64,000 nt of DNA from Pseudomonas sp. A34-9 (GTDB lineage: Bacteria > Pseudomonadota > Gammaproteobacteria > Pseudomonadales > Pseudomonadaceae), in the NCBI RefSeq assembly GCF_029543085.1, contig NZ_CP119967.1, positions 3,684,501 through 3,748,500 of the forward strand, read 5' to 3'. This document shows, piece after piece, positions 8,343 through 16,890 of the stretch (positions are counted from its first letter, which is position 1; each line of letters opens with the position of its first letter). A program made the position numbers and the translations under genes. The notes under the pieces are model-generated. The model saw only the letters and a program-made list of their open reading frames with translations, was not told where the DNA came from and searched no databases.

Positions 8343-9536
8343 ATGACCAATCCGGCCTTCACCCCCGACATCGAAGCCATCCGCAGCATTGACGCGGTTC
8401 CGGTCATCCTGAGCATGGTCAAGCACCTCACGGGCATGCGTTTCGCCGCGGTGGCCCGGGTCACTGAGCGCAACTGGGTGGCGTGCGCGGTGGATGACTC
8501 CATTGATTTCGGGCTCAAACCCGGTGGAGAACTGGTGCTTGAATCGACCATCTGCCACGAGATCCGCCAGCATCAACAACCCGTGATCTTCGGACACGCC
8601 AGTGCGCACCCGGTCTTTTCGCTACACCACACGCCGAAAACCTATGGGCTGGAAAGCTACATCTCCATTCCCATCATCAAAGCCAATGGCGACTTCTTCG
8701 GCACGCTGTGCGCCATCGACTCGGTACCGGCCAATATCGACGAACCGGCCATTACCAAAACACTCACCCTGTTCGCTCAATTGATCGCCATGAACCTGGA
8801 CACGCAACGCCATCTGGAAGCGACCCAGATCGAGCTGAACAACGCCAATGAACTCGGGCGCCTGCGCGAGCAATTCATCGCCGTACTCGGCCACGACTTG
8901 CGCACACCACTGAGCGCGGTGCGCATGAGCGCCGACTTGCTGGAAAGCAAAACCGAAGACAAACGTTCGCTCAACCTGATTGCGGCGATTCGCAACAGCT
9001 CGGTGCGCATGGGCGTGTTGATCGAAAACATCCTCGACTTTGCTCGAGGACGCCTGGGCGGCGGGATTCCGGTGCAGCGCAAGTTGGTGGACGACTTGCA
9101 GCACACCCTGCAATTGACCCTTGCCGAAGTCCAGGCCTCGCACCCCCAAGCGAATTTCATTGAAGAGCTGAATGTGCCGGCAGGCATCTATTGCGATGCG
9201 CTGCGCGTCAGTCAATTGCTCTCCAATCTGCTGGGCAACGCCGCGACACATGGTTCGAACAGCGCACCCATCGTCCTCAAGGCCTATGCAGAACAGGACG
9301 AGATTGTGATCTCCCTGACCAACCAGGGCACACCGATTTCAGCGCAACTGATGCCACTGCTGTTCGAACCGTTCTCCCGAGCCGAGGCCGGACAACGTTG
9401 CGAAGGGCTGGGGCTGGGGCTATACATCGCCTCGCAGATAGCGATGGCGCATAACGGCACATTGAGCGTTACCTCAAGCGCCGAGTCGGGAACCTGCTTC
9501 GTCGCGAGATTCCCGGCCCGGTTCAAATGGCTTTAA
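8343..9536 (+). CDS. GAF-domain sensor histidine kinase (orphan)
   Basis: The 397-residue protein begins with a GAF domain (about 20-165; HLTGMRFAAVARVTERNW, then YISIPIIKANGDFFGTLCAID). A kinase module follows: phospho-acceptor His184 in GHDLRTPLSAVRM, an N-box in SNLLGNAATHG, and a G-box GLGLGLYIASQIA. There are no membrane segments, so it senses a cytoplasmic signal. No response regulator gene lies next to it. The last four bases overlap the convergent LysE-type gene. Some phytochrome-like or cyanobacterial kinases have this layout, but no chromophore Cys context is evident. Confidence 0.9.
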   Translation: MTNPAFTPDIEAIRSIDAVPVILSMVKHLTGMRFAAVARVTERNWVACAVDDSIDFGLKPGGELVLESTICHEIRQHQQPVIFGHASAHPVFSLHHTPKTYGLESYISIPIIKANGDFFGTLCAIDSVPANIDEPAITKTLTLFAQLIAMNLDTQRHLEATQIELNNANELGRLREQFIAVLGHDLRTPLSAVRMSADLLESKTEDKRSLNLIAAIRNSSVRMGVLIENILDFARGRLGGGIPVQRKLVDDLQHTLQLTLAEVQASHPQANFIEELNVPAGIYCDALRVSQLLSNLLGNAATHGSNSAPIVLKAYAEQDEIVISLTNQGTPISAQLMPLLFEPFSRAEAGQRCEGLGLGLYIASQIAMAHNGTLSVTSSAESGTCFVARFPARFKWL

Positions 9537-10174
9537 GCCGTCTGCCGACGCATCGTCAGAATCGCCGCGCCAAAACCGATAAAGGTCGAACCGACCACAC
9601 GGCTGACCCAACGGGACAACGCCGGACGGGTCAACACACCCTTGGCGCGGGACGCCAGCGCGGCGTAAACGCTCAGTGACGACACCGACAACGCCATGAA
9701 AATCGAGGTCAGGATCAAAAACTGCGGCAGCAGTGCGGCGCCCTGATCAATGAACTGCGGGAACAACGCGGTAAAAAACATCGTCGCCTTGGGATTGGTC
9801 ACCGCCGTCAGGAACGCCGACTTGTACAACTTGCCACGAGTCGGCCGCACCCTACTCGCCTCCCCCTCGACACCCTCCGGCAGCATCGGCCCCTTTTTGA
9901 ATAACTGCTTGACCCCGAGGTAAAACAAATACCCGGCCCCGATGATCTTCACCGCATTGAACAGAATTTCGGAACTGGCCAACAACGCCCCCAACCCCAA
10001 CATCGCCGCTGCCGACAGACAGAACAAACCGCTGGCATTGCCCAACGAAGACCAGATCGTACTGCGCTGCCCGTGAGCGAGACTATTGTTGATCGCCATC
10101 AACGTCGCCGGCCCAGGGCTGGCAATGGCAATTGCGGCGACCAGAGTGAAGGTCAATATCGAGTGAGAATCCAT
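9533..10174 (-). CDS. LysE/RhtB-family amino-acid exporter
   Basis: The protein has 213 residues from the ATG at 10172-10174. The family signature SPGPATLMAINNSLAHGQR sits just after the first helix, and about six hydrophobic helices follow. Such proteins export amino acids such as lysine, threonine or homoserine lactone across the inner membrane by proton antiport; the substrate here is unknown. A longer reading starts at 10189 but has no better ribosome site. About 50 bp of its coding sequence (9979-10030) has been copied into the downstream-numbered intergenic region at 10376-10424. Confidence 0.88.
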   Translation of the reverse strand: MDSHSILTFTLVAAIAIASPGPATLMAINNSLAHGQRSTIWSSLGNASGLFCLSAAAMLGLGALLASSEILFNAVKIIGAGYLFYLGVKQLFKKGPMLPEGVEGEASRVRPTRGKLYKSAFLTAVTNPKATMFFTALFPQFIDQGAALLPQFLILTSIFMALSVSSLSVYAALASRAKGVLTRPALSRWVSRVVGSTFIGFGAAILTMRRQTA

Positions 10175-10240
10175 TTTCGCTGCTCGCAAGATTGAAGTTG
10201 CCGCATGTTACAACAACCTGCCGCATAGCCCAGATCAAAA

Positions 10241-10345
10241 GCCCCTCACCCTAACCCTCTCCCGGAGGGAGAGGGGACTGACCGAGGTGATTGCGAGAAG
10301 TACACCGAAATGAAATACCGAGTTGAACTCGATACTGAACCAGAT
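10241..10345. repeat. CCCTCACCC/CTCTCCC interspersed repeat
   Basis: The unit starts with CCCCTCACCCTAACCCTCTC, contains the CTCTCCCggagggagaGGGGAC hairpin and continues with GACTGACCGAGGTG. The same elements appear in inverse orientation at 48770-48925. This is a dispersed extragenic element, not coding. Confidence 0.7.
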
Positions 10346-10375
10346 CAAAAGCCGACCGCATGCTCTTCCACCACT

Positions 10376-10424
10376 CCAACAAAGCCCCCAGCCCCAACAT
10401 CGCCGCTGCCGACAGAGAACAAAC
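10376..10424. repeat. Copy of an internal lysE-type gene segment
   Basis: This stretch matches 9979-10030 inside the neighbouring exporter gene at 48 of 52 aligned positions, with one 2-base gap. It lies in the same orientation. Shorter direct repeats surround it: GAAATACCGAGT (10312 and 10430) and CATGCTCTTCCACCACTC (10359 and 10517). It appears to be a local duplication product. Confidence 0.85.
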
Positions 10425-10479
10425 CACGTGAAATACCGAGTCGAACCCGGCTTTGAAAAACCCACAAATCCGCCCTCTC

Positions 10480-10509
10480 CCCAAACCCAAACCCAAACCC
10501 AAACCCAAA
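10480..10509. repeat. Tandem hexamer (CCCAAA)x5
   Basis: Five perfect copies of CCCAAA lie in the intergenic region. A tract like this is prone to slippage and length variation between strains. Confidence 0.9.
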
Positions 10510-10597
10510 GCCGACCACATGCTCTTCCACCACTCAACAGGATGAGCGTTAGCTCGGCTGCCGCTCTTGATCTTGCCGTGCCGGCCCCTTCGGCAGG

Positions 10598-10720
10598 CTT
10601 CGTTCCGGGATTGATCCGGGGGTGGGAGCGCAGCGACCGTTTGGCGAAGCCAAACACAGCGAGAGGAGGTGCAGCGAAGCAAACCGTAGGCGCTGCCCCC
10701 GGATCAATCCCGTAACGAAG
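10598..10720. repeat. Long inverted repeat, 25-bp arms
   Basis: The arms 10598-10622 and 10696-10720 are complementary at 24 of 25 positions and enclose 73 bases. The arms carry CGGGATTGATCCGGGGG and its complement. The surrounding 10540-10850 sequence (GCAGCGACCG..., CTTTTGCTTACTTTTCGGCG) is a repeated pseudomonad element type. No gene is supported here. Confidence 0.8.
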
Positions 10721-10897
10721 GAACCCCGAGCCCCAGCGAGCGGGCCGAACGCCGGGGCCCAGCCTTTTGCTTACTTTTCGGCGTCTGGAAAAGTGAGTCG
10801 CTGTAAGAGCGAAACCGTCAGCGGCAGCACCCGAAGCAACGGATATTCACAAAGAACCCCCAAAGCATGGTCGGCCCAAAGGCCGCCAAGCCCAAAC

Positions 10898-10933
10898 AAA
10901 AAAAAGCCCCGCAACCACATCAGGGCGCGAGGC
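10898..10933 (-). terminator. Rho-independent terminator for the leftward lipoprotein operon
   Basis: Read on the minus strand, GCCTCGC...GTTGCGGGGC forms a stem and is followed by eight T. It lies 60 bp past the end of the lipoprotein gene at 10995. Confidence 0.75.
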
Positions 10934-10994
10934 AAAAAATTGGTTGGTTGCGGCCAACCAAAGGAGCTCAGTCAAATCCGTACAAAAGCCAAAA

Positions 10995-11336
10995 TCAAAT
11001 GCAATCCTGAGCAGCCCGCTCAAAACTCGAAGGCAAAAGATTCGAAGCCAACAAATGCCGCTCGTAAATAAACACCTTGCCGCCATTCCCGGCTTTATAG
11101 GCCTCTAAAACGTTGTCAGCAGAAATCTTGCTCGGCACCACAATCCGATAACTACGCTGAGTCTGCGAAACAGTCGGGTTCAGCGCACTGCCCTGCAACT
11201 TCGGCACAACACAATCAGCGTACTGCGCAGGCGTCTTGCTGGTCTGCAACGTCAGGCTCGGATTATTCGGCGCCGATGCACAACCGGCGAGCAACAAAGA
11301 GGCAAAGGCCAAAGCAGGCACAAAGAAAAGACGCAT
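10995..11336 (-). CDS. Small putative lipoprotein
   Basis: The protein has 113 residues from the ATG at 11334-11336, chosen because AGGA lies eight bases upstream; an ATG nine bases earlier overlaps that site. A signal sequence ends in the lipobox LLLAGC, so the mature protein should be lipid-anchored at Cys19. The mature part has cysteines in ADCVVPKL and AAQDCI that may form a disulfide. I do not recognise a characterised family. It follows the periplasmic protein gene at 11423 by 86 bp on the same strand and probably shares its transcript. Confidence 0.75.
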   Translation of the reverse strand: MRLFFVPALAFASLLLAGCASAPNNPSLTLQTSKTPAQYADCVVPKLQGSALNPTVSQTQRSYRIVVPSKISADNVLEAYKAGNGGKVFIYERHLLASNLLPSSFERAAQDCI

Positions 11337-11422
11337 CGGTGTCATCCTGAAAATAAAGGTTCGGTTCAACCGGCAACGGTTCAGCCTCACGGAGCCGCCG
11401 TCGCCATTTATGTTTTAAGTGA

Positions 11423-12067
11423 TCAGCTCGACGCCACCAGCGCCTTGAGCGACACATCGAATTGCTGCAACGCGTTGAGTTGCAGGTCACGCTGTTTGTC
11501 GATCTGCGCAGCAATGGCCGGAGCCGCCTGGTCAGGCACCCACACCGACGGCAGCTGTTTCTCGACGGCGCCTTCAGCCTTGCCGATGTATTGCAGCTCG
11601 GCGTCGTAGAACCGTGCGGTGAAACGCGCTTCGACCAGGCTGTTTTGCCGCGTCAGCAAACGATTGAAGGTGTCGAGCTTCACCACGATGTCCGGATGCG
11701 CCTGCAGCAATGCATCAAGGTTGTCGTAAACCGTCACGGACGAGAACTGCTGTTGCAGCGAACTCACCAGCCAGTCGATGGCCAATTCCGGATCGGAACT
11801 GCTGACAAAAGCTTCACGAATCCGCGAATCCAGCGCACCTTTTGCGCCGTTGACCGCCATGTCGTGGTAACGCCCAAGGTATTGCAGGTTGTCCAGCGTG
11901 TTCTCACTGAGCAACACACCCACGGTTTGCGAATGCTGCAACGTGGCGCTGCTACCCGTGATGGTCTGGAAGTGACACGACCCGGCGTCGGCTGCGTAAG
12001 TCGGGGCAGTGAACAGTGCGCCGCCTGTCAGCAAGGCGACCAAAGCCAATCGGGTCAGTGTGTTCAT
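11423..12067 (-). CDS. Uncharacterised periplasmic protein
   Basis: From the ATG at 12065-12067 (AAGGAA upstream) the protein has 214 residues. A signal peptide ends in TYAADAG. The mature chain is mostly alpha/beta without recognised catalytic motifs: it carries VGVLLSENTLDNLQYLGRYHDM, an ELAIDWLVSSLQQ helix and a C-terminal ALQQFDVSLKALVASS. I do not recognise the family. It is transcribed with the downstream lipoprotein gene, suggesting that the two are an envelope pair. Confidence 0.7.
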   Translation of the reverse strand: MNTLTRLALVALLTGGALFTAPTYAADAGSCHFQTITGSSATLQHSQTVGVLLSENTLDNLQYLGRYHDMAVNGAKGALDSRIREAFVSSSDPELAIDWLVSSLQQQFSSVTVYDNLDALLQAHPDIVVKLDTFNRLLTRQNSLVEARFTARFYDAELQYIGKAEGAVEKQLPSVWVPDQAAPAIAAQIDKQRDLQLNALQQFDVSLKALVASS

Positions 12068-12237
12068 CGCGCAAATTCCTTGAGCGGCGTGTTCGATGGG
12101 AGTGATTTTCCGCCGATCGCCGACAAAGCAGAACTTGCGTTTAGTGATGGTCACTATTACTTCTAGCAATAGTTGCGCGACGTGCAGACTGATACACACT
12201 CAATACAAGTAGAAAAAAGCCCCATGAGGAACCTTCC

Positions 12238-12486
12238 TTGAGAACGTTTGACCTGATCCGAGACGCCGTTCTGCCTGACTTTCGCGAGCGCGTAGCCGAG
12301 TACCTCGTGCAGTACGAAAGCGTATTGCTGGACAAAAACGCCAATGACCCGCAGCTCATCGCAGACACTGCCAATCAGTTGCGCGGTTACCTGCGCGGGC
12401 TGAACACCACGCGGGTGCTGGGCATGGCGTACTGGGAAGAACTTGATCGTCGAGTGGTGGACACCTGGCTCGCACCCGAGCAATGA
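12238..12486 (+). CDS. Small uncharacterised protein
   Basis: This 82-residue, mostly helical acidic protein begins at the TTG at 12238, with GAGGAA six bases upstream. An overlapping ATG at 12222 leads only to a stop after five codons. Sequence such as DTANQLRGYLRGLNTTRVLGMAYWEELDRR suggests a compact helical bundle. Function unknown. Confidence 0.65.
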   Translation: MRTFDLIRDAVLPDFRERVAEYLVQYESVLLDKNANDPQLIADTANQLRGYLRGLNTTRVLGMAYWEELDRRVVDTWLAPEQ

Positions 12487-12633
12487 CCGATCGGCGCAGT
12501 GGTCGGGGTGGCGGCGAGCAACCGCGCCCTCCCCGCAGCCAGTGGTCTGCGCGGCAACACGACCGCTGCGAAAAAACCGCCCGAACGCTTACAATCGCCG
12601 GTCTCACTGCCAATCAGACAGGCTCATCCAGAA

Positions 12634-13791
12634 ATGCCGCTCGACCCACCTACGATGCTGACCATTTCCATCGCCCTCGCAGCCGCCGCCGCGCTGTATC
12701 TGGCGATCGAGTGGCGCAGCATTCGTGAGCCTTCGCTACTGTTCTGGAGCGCCGGTTTCGCCACCATCACCGTCGGTTCCACCCTGGCCCTGCTGCGCAG
12801 CAAAGGTTTTTTGCTGATCGGCATCTGGTTCGCCAACGGCTTGCTGGTGACCGCACATTTCCTGTTCCTGCTCGGCGTGGCGCGCTTCACCCAGATACGG
12901 CTGTCGCCGGCCTGGTACCTGATCTTCGTCACCTGGCTGGTCATGCTGTTGTTGCCGGACGGGCCGCTGTGGTCGAAGGTCATGCTGGCGGCCAATTCGC
13001 TGCTGGTGGCATTGTCGACCCTCAAGGCCAGTTCACTGCTGCGCCCCCACGGCAAGTCGTTGAGCGTCGGTGCGGTGCAGTTGCGTTACGTCCTGCTCGG
13101 TCACGGGATCTTCTACGTGGCCAAAGCCTTGACGGTGGTGATCCCCGGCACGTTGATCGATCTGGCGGCGTTTCGTGGCGAGATCATCCAGATTTCCCTG
13201 GTTGAAGGCGCGATGGCGATCATGTTGATCGCCCTGTCGATGACCGGCACCGAACGTTACCGCCGGGAAAAACAGATCGCCCGCCTCGCCGAGCGCGACC
13301 CGCTGACGGCCCTGTACAACCGCCGCGCCCTGGAAAAACGTGCACCGCGCCTGCTTGAACACGTTTCGCCGGAGCATCCCGGCGCCCTGCTGCTGATCGA
13401 CATCGACAATTTCAAACTGGTCAACGACCAGTACGGCCACACCGCCGGGGATCGTTTGCTCATCGCCCTGAGCGAGATCATCCGCTCGGCGCTGCCGCGC
13501 AATGCGCTGACCGCACGCCTGGGCGGTGACGAGTTTGTCATCCTGCTCAACAGCGCATCGGCCGAGCGGGTCATGGAACTGGGCAACACACTGCGCGAGC
13601 AGTTTCTGAGCACGACCTCTCAGACATTCCCCACCACCGCTGCCGTGACCCTGAGCATCGGCGCCAGCCTGTTCGACAACCCGCCGGCCAGCCTCACCGC
13701 GCTGATCGAGCAAGGCGACGCCGCCCTCTACGAATCGAAACGCGGCGGACGCAATCGCTTGCGCCTGACCGGACTCACCACTCCAGGATAA
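12634..13791 (+). CDS. Membrane diguanylate cyclase (GGDEF)
   Basis: The protein has 385 residues from the ATG at 12634; an ATG at 12655 is also possible. The first 190 residues hold about six hydrophobic helices. The C-terminal GGDEF domain has RDPLTALYNRRALEKR, LIDIDNFKLVNDQYGH and the active site LGGDEF at residues 297-301, so it should make c-di-GMP from GTP. The inhibitory RxxD motif expected five residues before GGDEF is absent (RNAL in its place), so product inhibition is probably lost. The thioesterase gene follows after 8 bp. Confidence 0.88.
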   Translation: MPLDPPTMLTISIALAAAAALYLAIEWRSIREPSLLFWSAGFATITVGSTLALLRSKGFLLIGIWFANGLLVTAHFLFLLGVARFTQIRLSPAWYLIFVTWLVMLLLPDGPLWSKVMLAANSLLVALSTLKASSLLRPHGKSLSVGAVQLRYVLLGHGIFYVAKALTVVIPGTLIDLAAFRGEIIQISLVEGAMAIMLIALSMTGTERYRREKQIARLAERDPLTALYNRRALEKRAPRLLEHVSPEHPGALLLIDIDNFKLVNDQYGHTAGDRLLIALSEIIRSALPRNALTARLGGDEFVILLNSASAERVMELGNTLREQFLSTTSQTFPTTAAVTLSIGASLFDNPPASLTALIEQGDAALYESKRGGRNRLRLTGLTTPG

Positions 13792-13799
13792 TAAAAACC

Positions 13800-14294
13800 A
13801 TGTCCAGCTTCGAAACGCCGCTGCAAGACCTCGCCGCGCCCGAAGGCGTCTGTTACGGCTGCGGCGGGCGCAACCCGCACGGCCTGCACGTCAAAAGCCA
13901 GTGGCACGAAGACGGCGTGCACGTCATTGCCGAACACCTGCCGGACGCCAAATACTGCGGCTGGCCGGACCTGGTCTACGGCGGCCTGATCGCCATGCTG
14001 GTCGACTGCCATTCCAACTGGACGGCGATGGCGTATCACTACCGCGCAGAAAACCGCGAACCCGGCAGCTTGCCGCGCATCGACTGCGTCACCGGCAACC
14101 TCGGTATCAAGTTCATCAAACCGACACCGATGGGCGTACCACTGGTTTTGCGGGCGAAAATCGACGGTGACGTCGGGCGCAAGACGCGGGTGATCTGTGA
14201 GGTGTTTGCCGGGGAAGTGCTGACGGCGGTGAGTGATTCGGTGTTTGTTCGGGTTGATACGGAGCTACTGGCGGATGCGGCACATGGGCGCTGA
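13800..14294 (+). CDS. PaaI-like hotdog-fold thioesterase
   Basis: The 164-residue hotdog protein has YGCGGRNPHGLHVK at the N-terminus and the helix motif YGGLIAMLVDCHSNWTAM that positions the catalytic acid, followed by strands including GNLGIKFIKPTPMGVPLVLRAKI. It should hydrolyse acyl-CoA thioesters; the acyl group is unknown. It starts 8 bp after the diguanylate cyclase stop and probably shares its transcript. An inverted repeat pair and a bidirectional terminator follow. Confidence 0.85.
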   Translation: MSSFETPLQDLAAPEGVCYGCGGRNPHGLHVKSQWHEDGVHVIAEHLPDAKYCGWPDLVYGGLIAMLVDCHSNWTAMAYHYRAENREPGSLPRIDCVTGNLGIKFIKPTPMGVPLVLRAKIDGDVGRKTRVICEVFAGEVLTAVSDSVFVRVDTELLADAAHGR

Positions 14295-14307
14295 GGTTTG
14301 CTAACCC

Positions 14308-14399
14308 TGTAGGAGCTGCCGAAGGCTGCGATCTTTTGACTTTGCTTTATTCGCGACCAAAGCAAGATCAAAAGATCGCAGCCTTCGGCAGCTCCTACA
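14308..14399. repeat. Inverted pair of TGTAGGAGCTGCCGAAGG repeats
   Basis: The left arm TGTAGGAGCTGCCGAAGGCT... and its exact complement ending at 14399 form a long hairpin with a spacer of roughly 20-30 bases. It is the same element family as 457-655. Confidence 0.9.
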
Positions 14400-14427
14400 T
14401 TGGATCGCGATCGAAATTGTTACACGC

Positions 14428-14455
14428 ACAAAAAAGCACCCGAAGGTGCTTTTTA
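14428..14455. terminator. Bidirectional terminator
   Basis: AGCACC and GGTGCT pair around CGAA, with A-run upstream and T-run downstream. It serves both the thioesterase gene and the convergent OsmC-YcaO gene. Confidence 0.9.
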
Positions 14456-14464
14456 GCGGCGATC

Positions 14465-16669
14465 TCAGCGCGACAAAGCCGTCACATTCGCCCGCGCCGA
14501 ATGCAGCTTTTTATAGCTCTCGATCAAGCGCAAATGCCGATCCAGCCCTTCCAGCTTCATGCTCGTCGGCGTCAGGCCATAGAAGCGCACGCTGCCATTG
14601 ACCGAGCCAATCGCCGCATCCATACGCTCGTCGCCGAACATGCGGCGGAAGTTGGCTTCGTAGTCTTCCAGTTGCAGATCTTCGTCCAGTTCCATCTCCA
14701 GCACCACGTTGACCGCTTGATAGAACAAGCCGCGCTCGACGGTGTTGTCGTTGTATTGCAGGAAAGCTTCGACCAGGTCTTTGGCCTGTTCGTACTTCTG
14801 CAGGGCGAGGTAGATCAGCAGGCGCAGCTCCAGAATCGTCAGTTTGCCCCACGGCGTGTTGTCATCGAACTCGATGCCGATCAGCGTGGTGATCTCGGTG
14901 TAATCGTCCTGTTCGCTGTTTTCCAGGCCTTGGGCGAGGTTACGCAGGCCGACCTTGCTGAGGGTGTGCAGGTTGAGGATGTCGGCACGGAATTGCAGGG
15001 CTTTGTTGGTGTTGTCCCAGATCAGGTCTTCGACCGGGTAGATCTCCGAGTAGTCCGGCACCAGGATGCGGCAGGCCTTGGCGCCGATGTGCTCGTAGAC
15101 CGCCATGTAGACTTCCTTGCCCATGTCTTCAAGGATGCCGAACAGCGTCGCGGCCTCTTCGGCGTTGGAGTTTTCGCCTTGACCCGAGAAGTCCCACTCG
15201 ACGAATTCGAAGTCCGGTTTGGCACTGAAGAAACGCCACGACACCACACCGCTGGAGTCGATGAAGTGCTCGACAAAGTTGTTCGGCTCGGTGACGGCCT
15301 GTCCAGAGAACGTCGGCGCCGGCAAGTCGTTGAGGCCTTCGAAGCTGCGACCTTGCAGCAGTTCGGTGAGGCTGCGCTCCAGCGCCACTTCCAGGCTCGG
15401 GTGCGCGCCGAACGAGGCGAATACACCGCCAGTGCGCGGGTTCATCAAGGTCACGCACATCACCGGGAACTCACCGCCCAGCGACGCGTCCTTGACCAGC
15501 ACCGGGAAGCCCTGCTCTTCCAGGCCTTTAATGCCGGCGAGGATGCTCGGGTACTTCTCCAGCACGGCTTGCGGTACATCCGGCAGGGCCATTTCGCCTT
15601 CGAGGATTTCGCGCTTGACCGCGCGTTCGAAGATTTCTGACAAGCACTGCACCTGCGCTTCAGCGAGCGTGTTGCCGGCGCTCATGCCGTTGCTCAGGTA
15701 GAGGTTTTCGATCAGGTTGGACGGGAAGTACACCACTGCATTGTCCGACTGGCGCACGAACGGCAGCGAGCAGATGCCGCGCTGGGTGTTGCCGGAGTTG
15801 GTGTCGAACAGGTGCGAACCGCGCAACTCGCCGTCACGGTTGTAAATCTTCAGGGTGTATTCGTCGAGGATCTCGCTCGGCAACTCGTCTTTCGGGCCCG
15901 GCTTGAACCATTGCTCGTCCGGATAATGCACGAACTCGGCGTTGGCGATTTCTTCGCCCCAGAACTGATCGTTGTAGAAGAAGTTGCAGTTCAGGCGTTC
16001 GATGAACTCGCCCAGCGCCGAGGCCAGTGCGCCTTCTTTGGTCGCGCCCTTGCCGTTGGTGAAGCACATTGGCGAATGCGCATCGCGGATATGCAGCGAC
16101 CAGACGTTGGGCACGATGTTGCGCCACGAAGCGATTTCGATCTTCATCCCGAGGTCGGCCAAAATCCCCGACATGTTGGCGATGGTCTGTTCCAGCGGCA
16201 GGTCTTTGCCGGCAATGAAGGTGCCTGCGTCCGAGCCGGCTACCGGCATCAACAGGGCCTGAGCATCGGCGTCGAGGTTTTCGACTTCTTCGATGATGAA
16301 TTCCGGACCGGTCTGCACAACCTTCTTCACGGTGCAGCGATCAATGGAGCGCAGGATGCCCAGGCGATCCTTCTCGGAGATGTCCGCCGGCAATTCCACC
16401 TGGATCTTGAAGATCTGGTTGTAGCGGTTTTCCGGGTCGACGATGTTGTTCTGCGACAGACGAATGTTTTCCGTGGGGATGTTGCGCGTGTCGCAGTACA
16501 ACTTCACAAAGTAAGCCGCACACAACGCCGACGACGCCAGAAAGTAGTCGAACGGCCCCGGTGCCGAACCATCGCCCTTGTAGCGGATGGGCTGATCGGC
16601 GATCACCGTGAAGTCGTCGAACTTGGCTTCAAGTCGAAGGTTGTCGAGAAAATTGACCTTGATTTCCAT
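14465..16669 (-). CDS. ycaO: OsmC-YcaO fusion protein
   Basis: This 734-residue protein joins two domains. Residues 1-140 are OsmC-like (FDYFLASSALCAAYFVKLYCDTR has the family Cys; the second Cys is in SIDRCTVKK). Residues 145-734 match E. coli YcaO: WRNIVPNVWSLHIRDAHSPMCFTNGKGATKEGALASALGEFIERLNCNFF in pieces, then NGMSAGNTLAEAQVQCLSEIFERAVKREI with the ATP/Mg glutamates, and a TPR-like acidic C-terminus. YcaO enzymes use ATP to activate amide backbones; the E. coli protein is linked to beta-methylthiolation of ribosomal protein S12. No RiPP precursor or cyclodehydratase partner lies nearby, so that housekeeping role fits best. Confidence 0.9.
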   Translation of the reverse strand: MEIKVNFLDNLRLEAKFDDFTVIADQPIRYKGDGSAPGPFDYFLASSALCAAYFVKLYCDTRNIPTENIRLSQNNIVDPENRYNQIFKIQVELPADISEKDRLGILRSIDRCTVKKVVQTGPEFIIEEVENLDADAQALLMPVAGSDAGTFIAGKDLPLEQTIANMSGILADLGMKIEIASWRNIVPNVWSLHIRDAHSPMCFTNGKGATKEGALASALGEFIERLNCNFFYNDQFWGEEIANAEFVHYPDEQWFKPGPKDELPSEILDEYTLKIYNRDGELRGSHLFDTNSGNTQRGICSLPFVRQSDNAVVYFPSNLIENLYLSNGMSAGNTLAEAQVQCLSEIFERAVKREILEGEMALPDVPQAVLEKYPSILAGIKGLEEQGFPVLVKDASLGGEFPVMCVTLMNPRTGGVFASFGAHPSLEVALERSLTELLQGRSFEGLNDLPAPTFSGQAVTEPNNFVEHFIDSSGVVSWRFFSAKPDFEFVEWDFSGQGENSNAEEAATLFGILEDMGKEVYMAVYEHIGAKACRILVPDYSEIYPVEDLIWDNTNKALQFRADILNLHTLSKVGLRNLAQGLENSEQDDYTEITTLIGIEFDDNTPWGKLTILELRLLIYLALQKYEQAKDLVEAFLQYNDNTVERGLFYQAVNVVLEMELDEDLQLEDYEANFRRMFGDERMDAAIGSVNGSVRFYGLTPTSMKLEGLDRHLRLIESYKKLHSARANVTALSR

Positions 16670-16890
16670 GCGGGATTACCAGAATACGGCTAAACGAATG
16701 GCGGCCATTATCCGGTTTTTGCGCGGGAAGTCTTGCCCTTTCGGGAATCGCCGCTGATCGGCATCCTGCACTTGGGGAGGCAATTCACGCCGGGTTCACT
16801 ACGCTTTCAATGCAGTTGGCCAGAAGAATCTGAACATTGCGCCTGCGCCGTGGTTCTAGATTCAGAAGACAGCGGATCAAGGACGAGCAC

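Noticed and set aside
10235..10715. Several frames of 60-140 codons in the repeat-rich gap
   Set aside because: They are read through tandem and inverted repeats and have low-complexity products (GFGFGFG, QTQTQTQ).
14336..15640. 434-codon frame antisense to the OsmC-YcaO gene
   Set aside because: Shadow of a conserved gene that begins in a repeat hairpin.
14465..16669. RiPP (thiazole/oxazole) biosynthesis locus suggested by YcaO
   Set aside because: No precursor peptide, E1-like or dehydrogenase partner lies nearby, and the sequence follows the E. coli housekeeping YcaO type.
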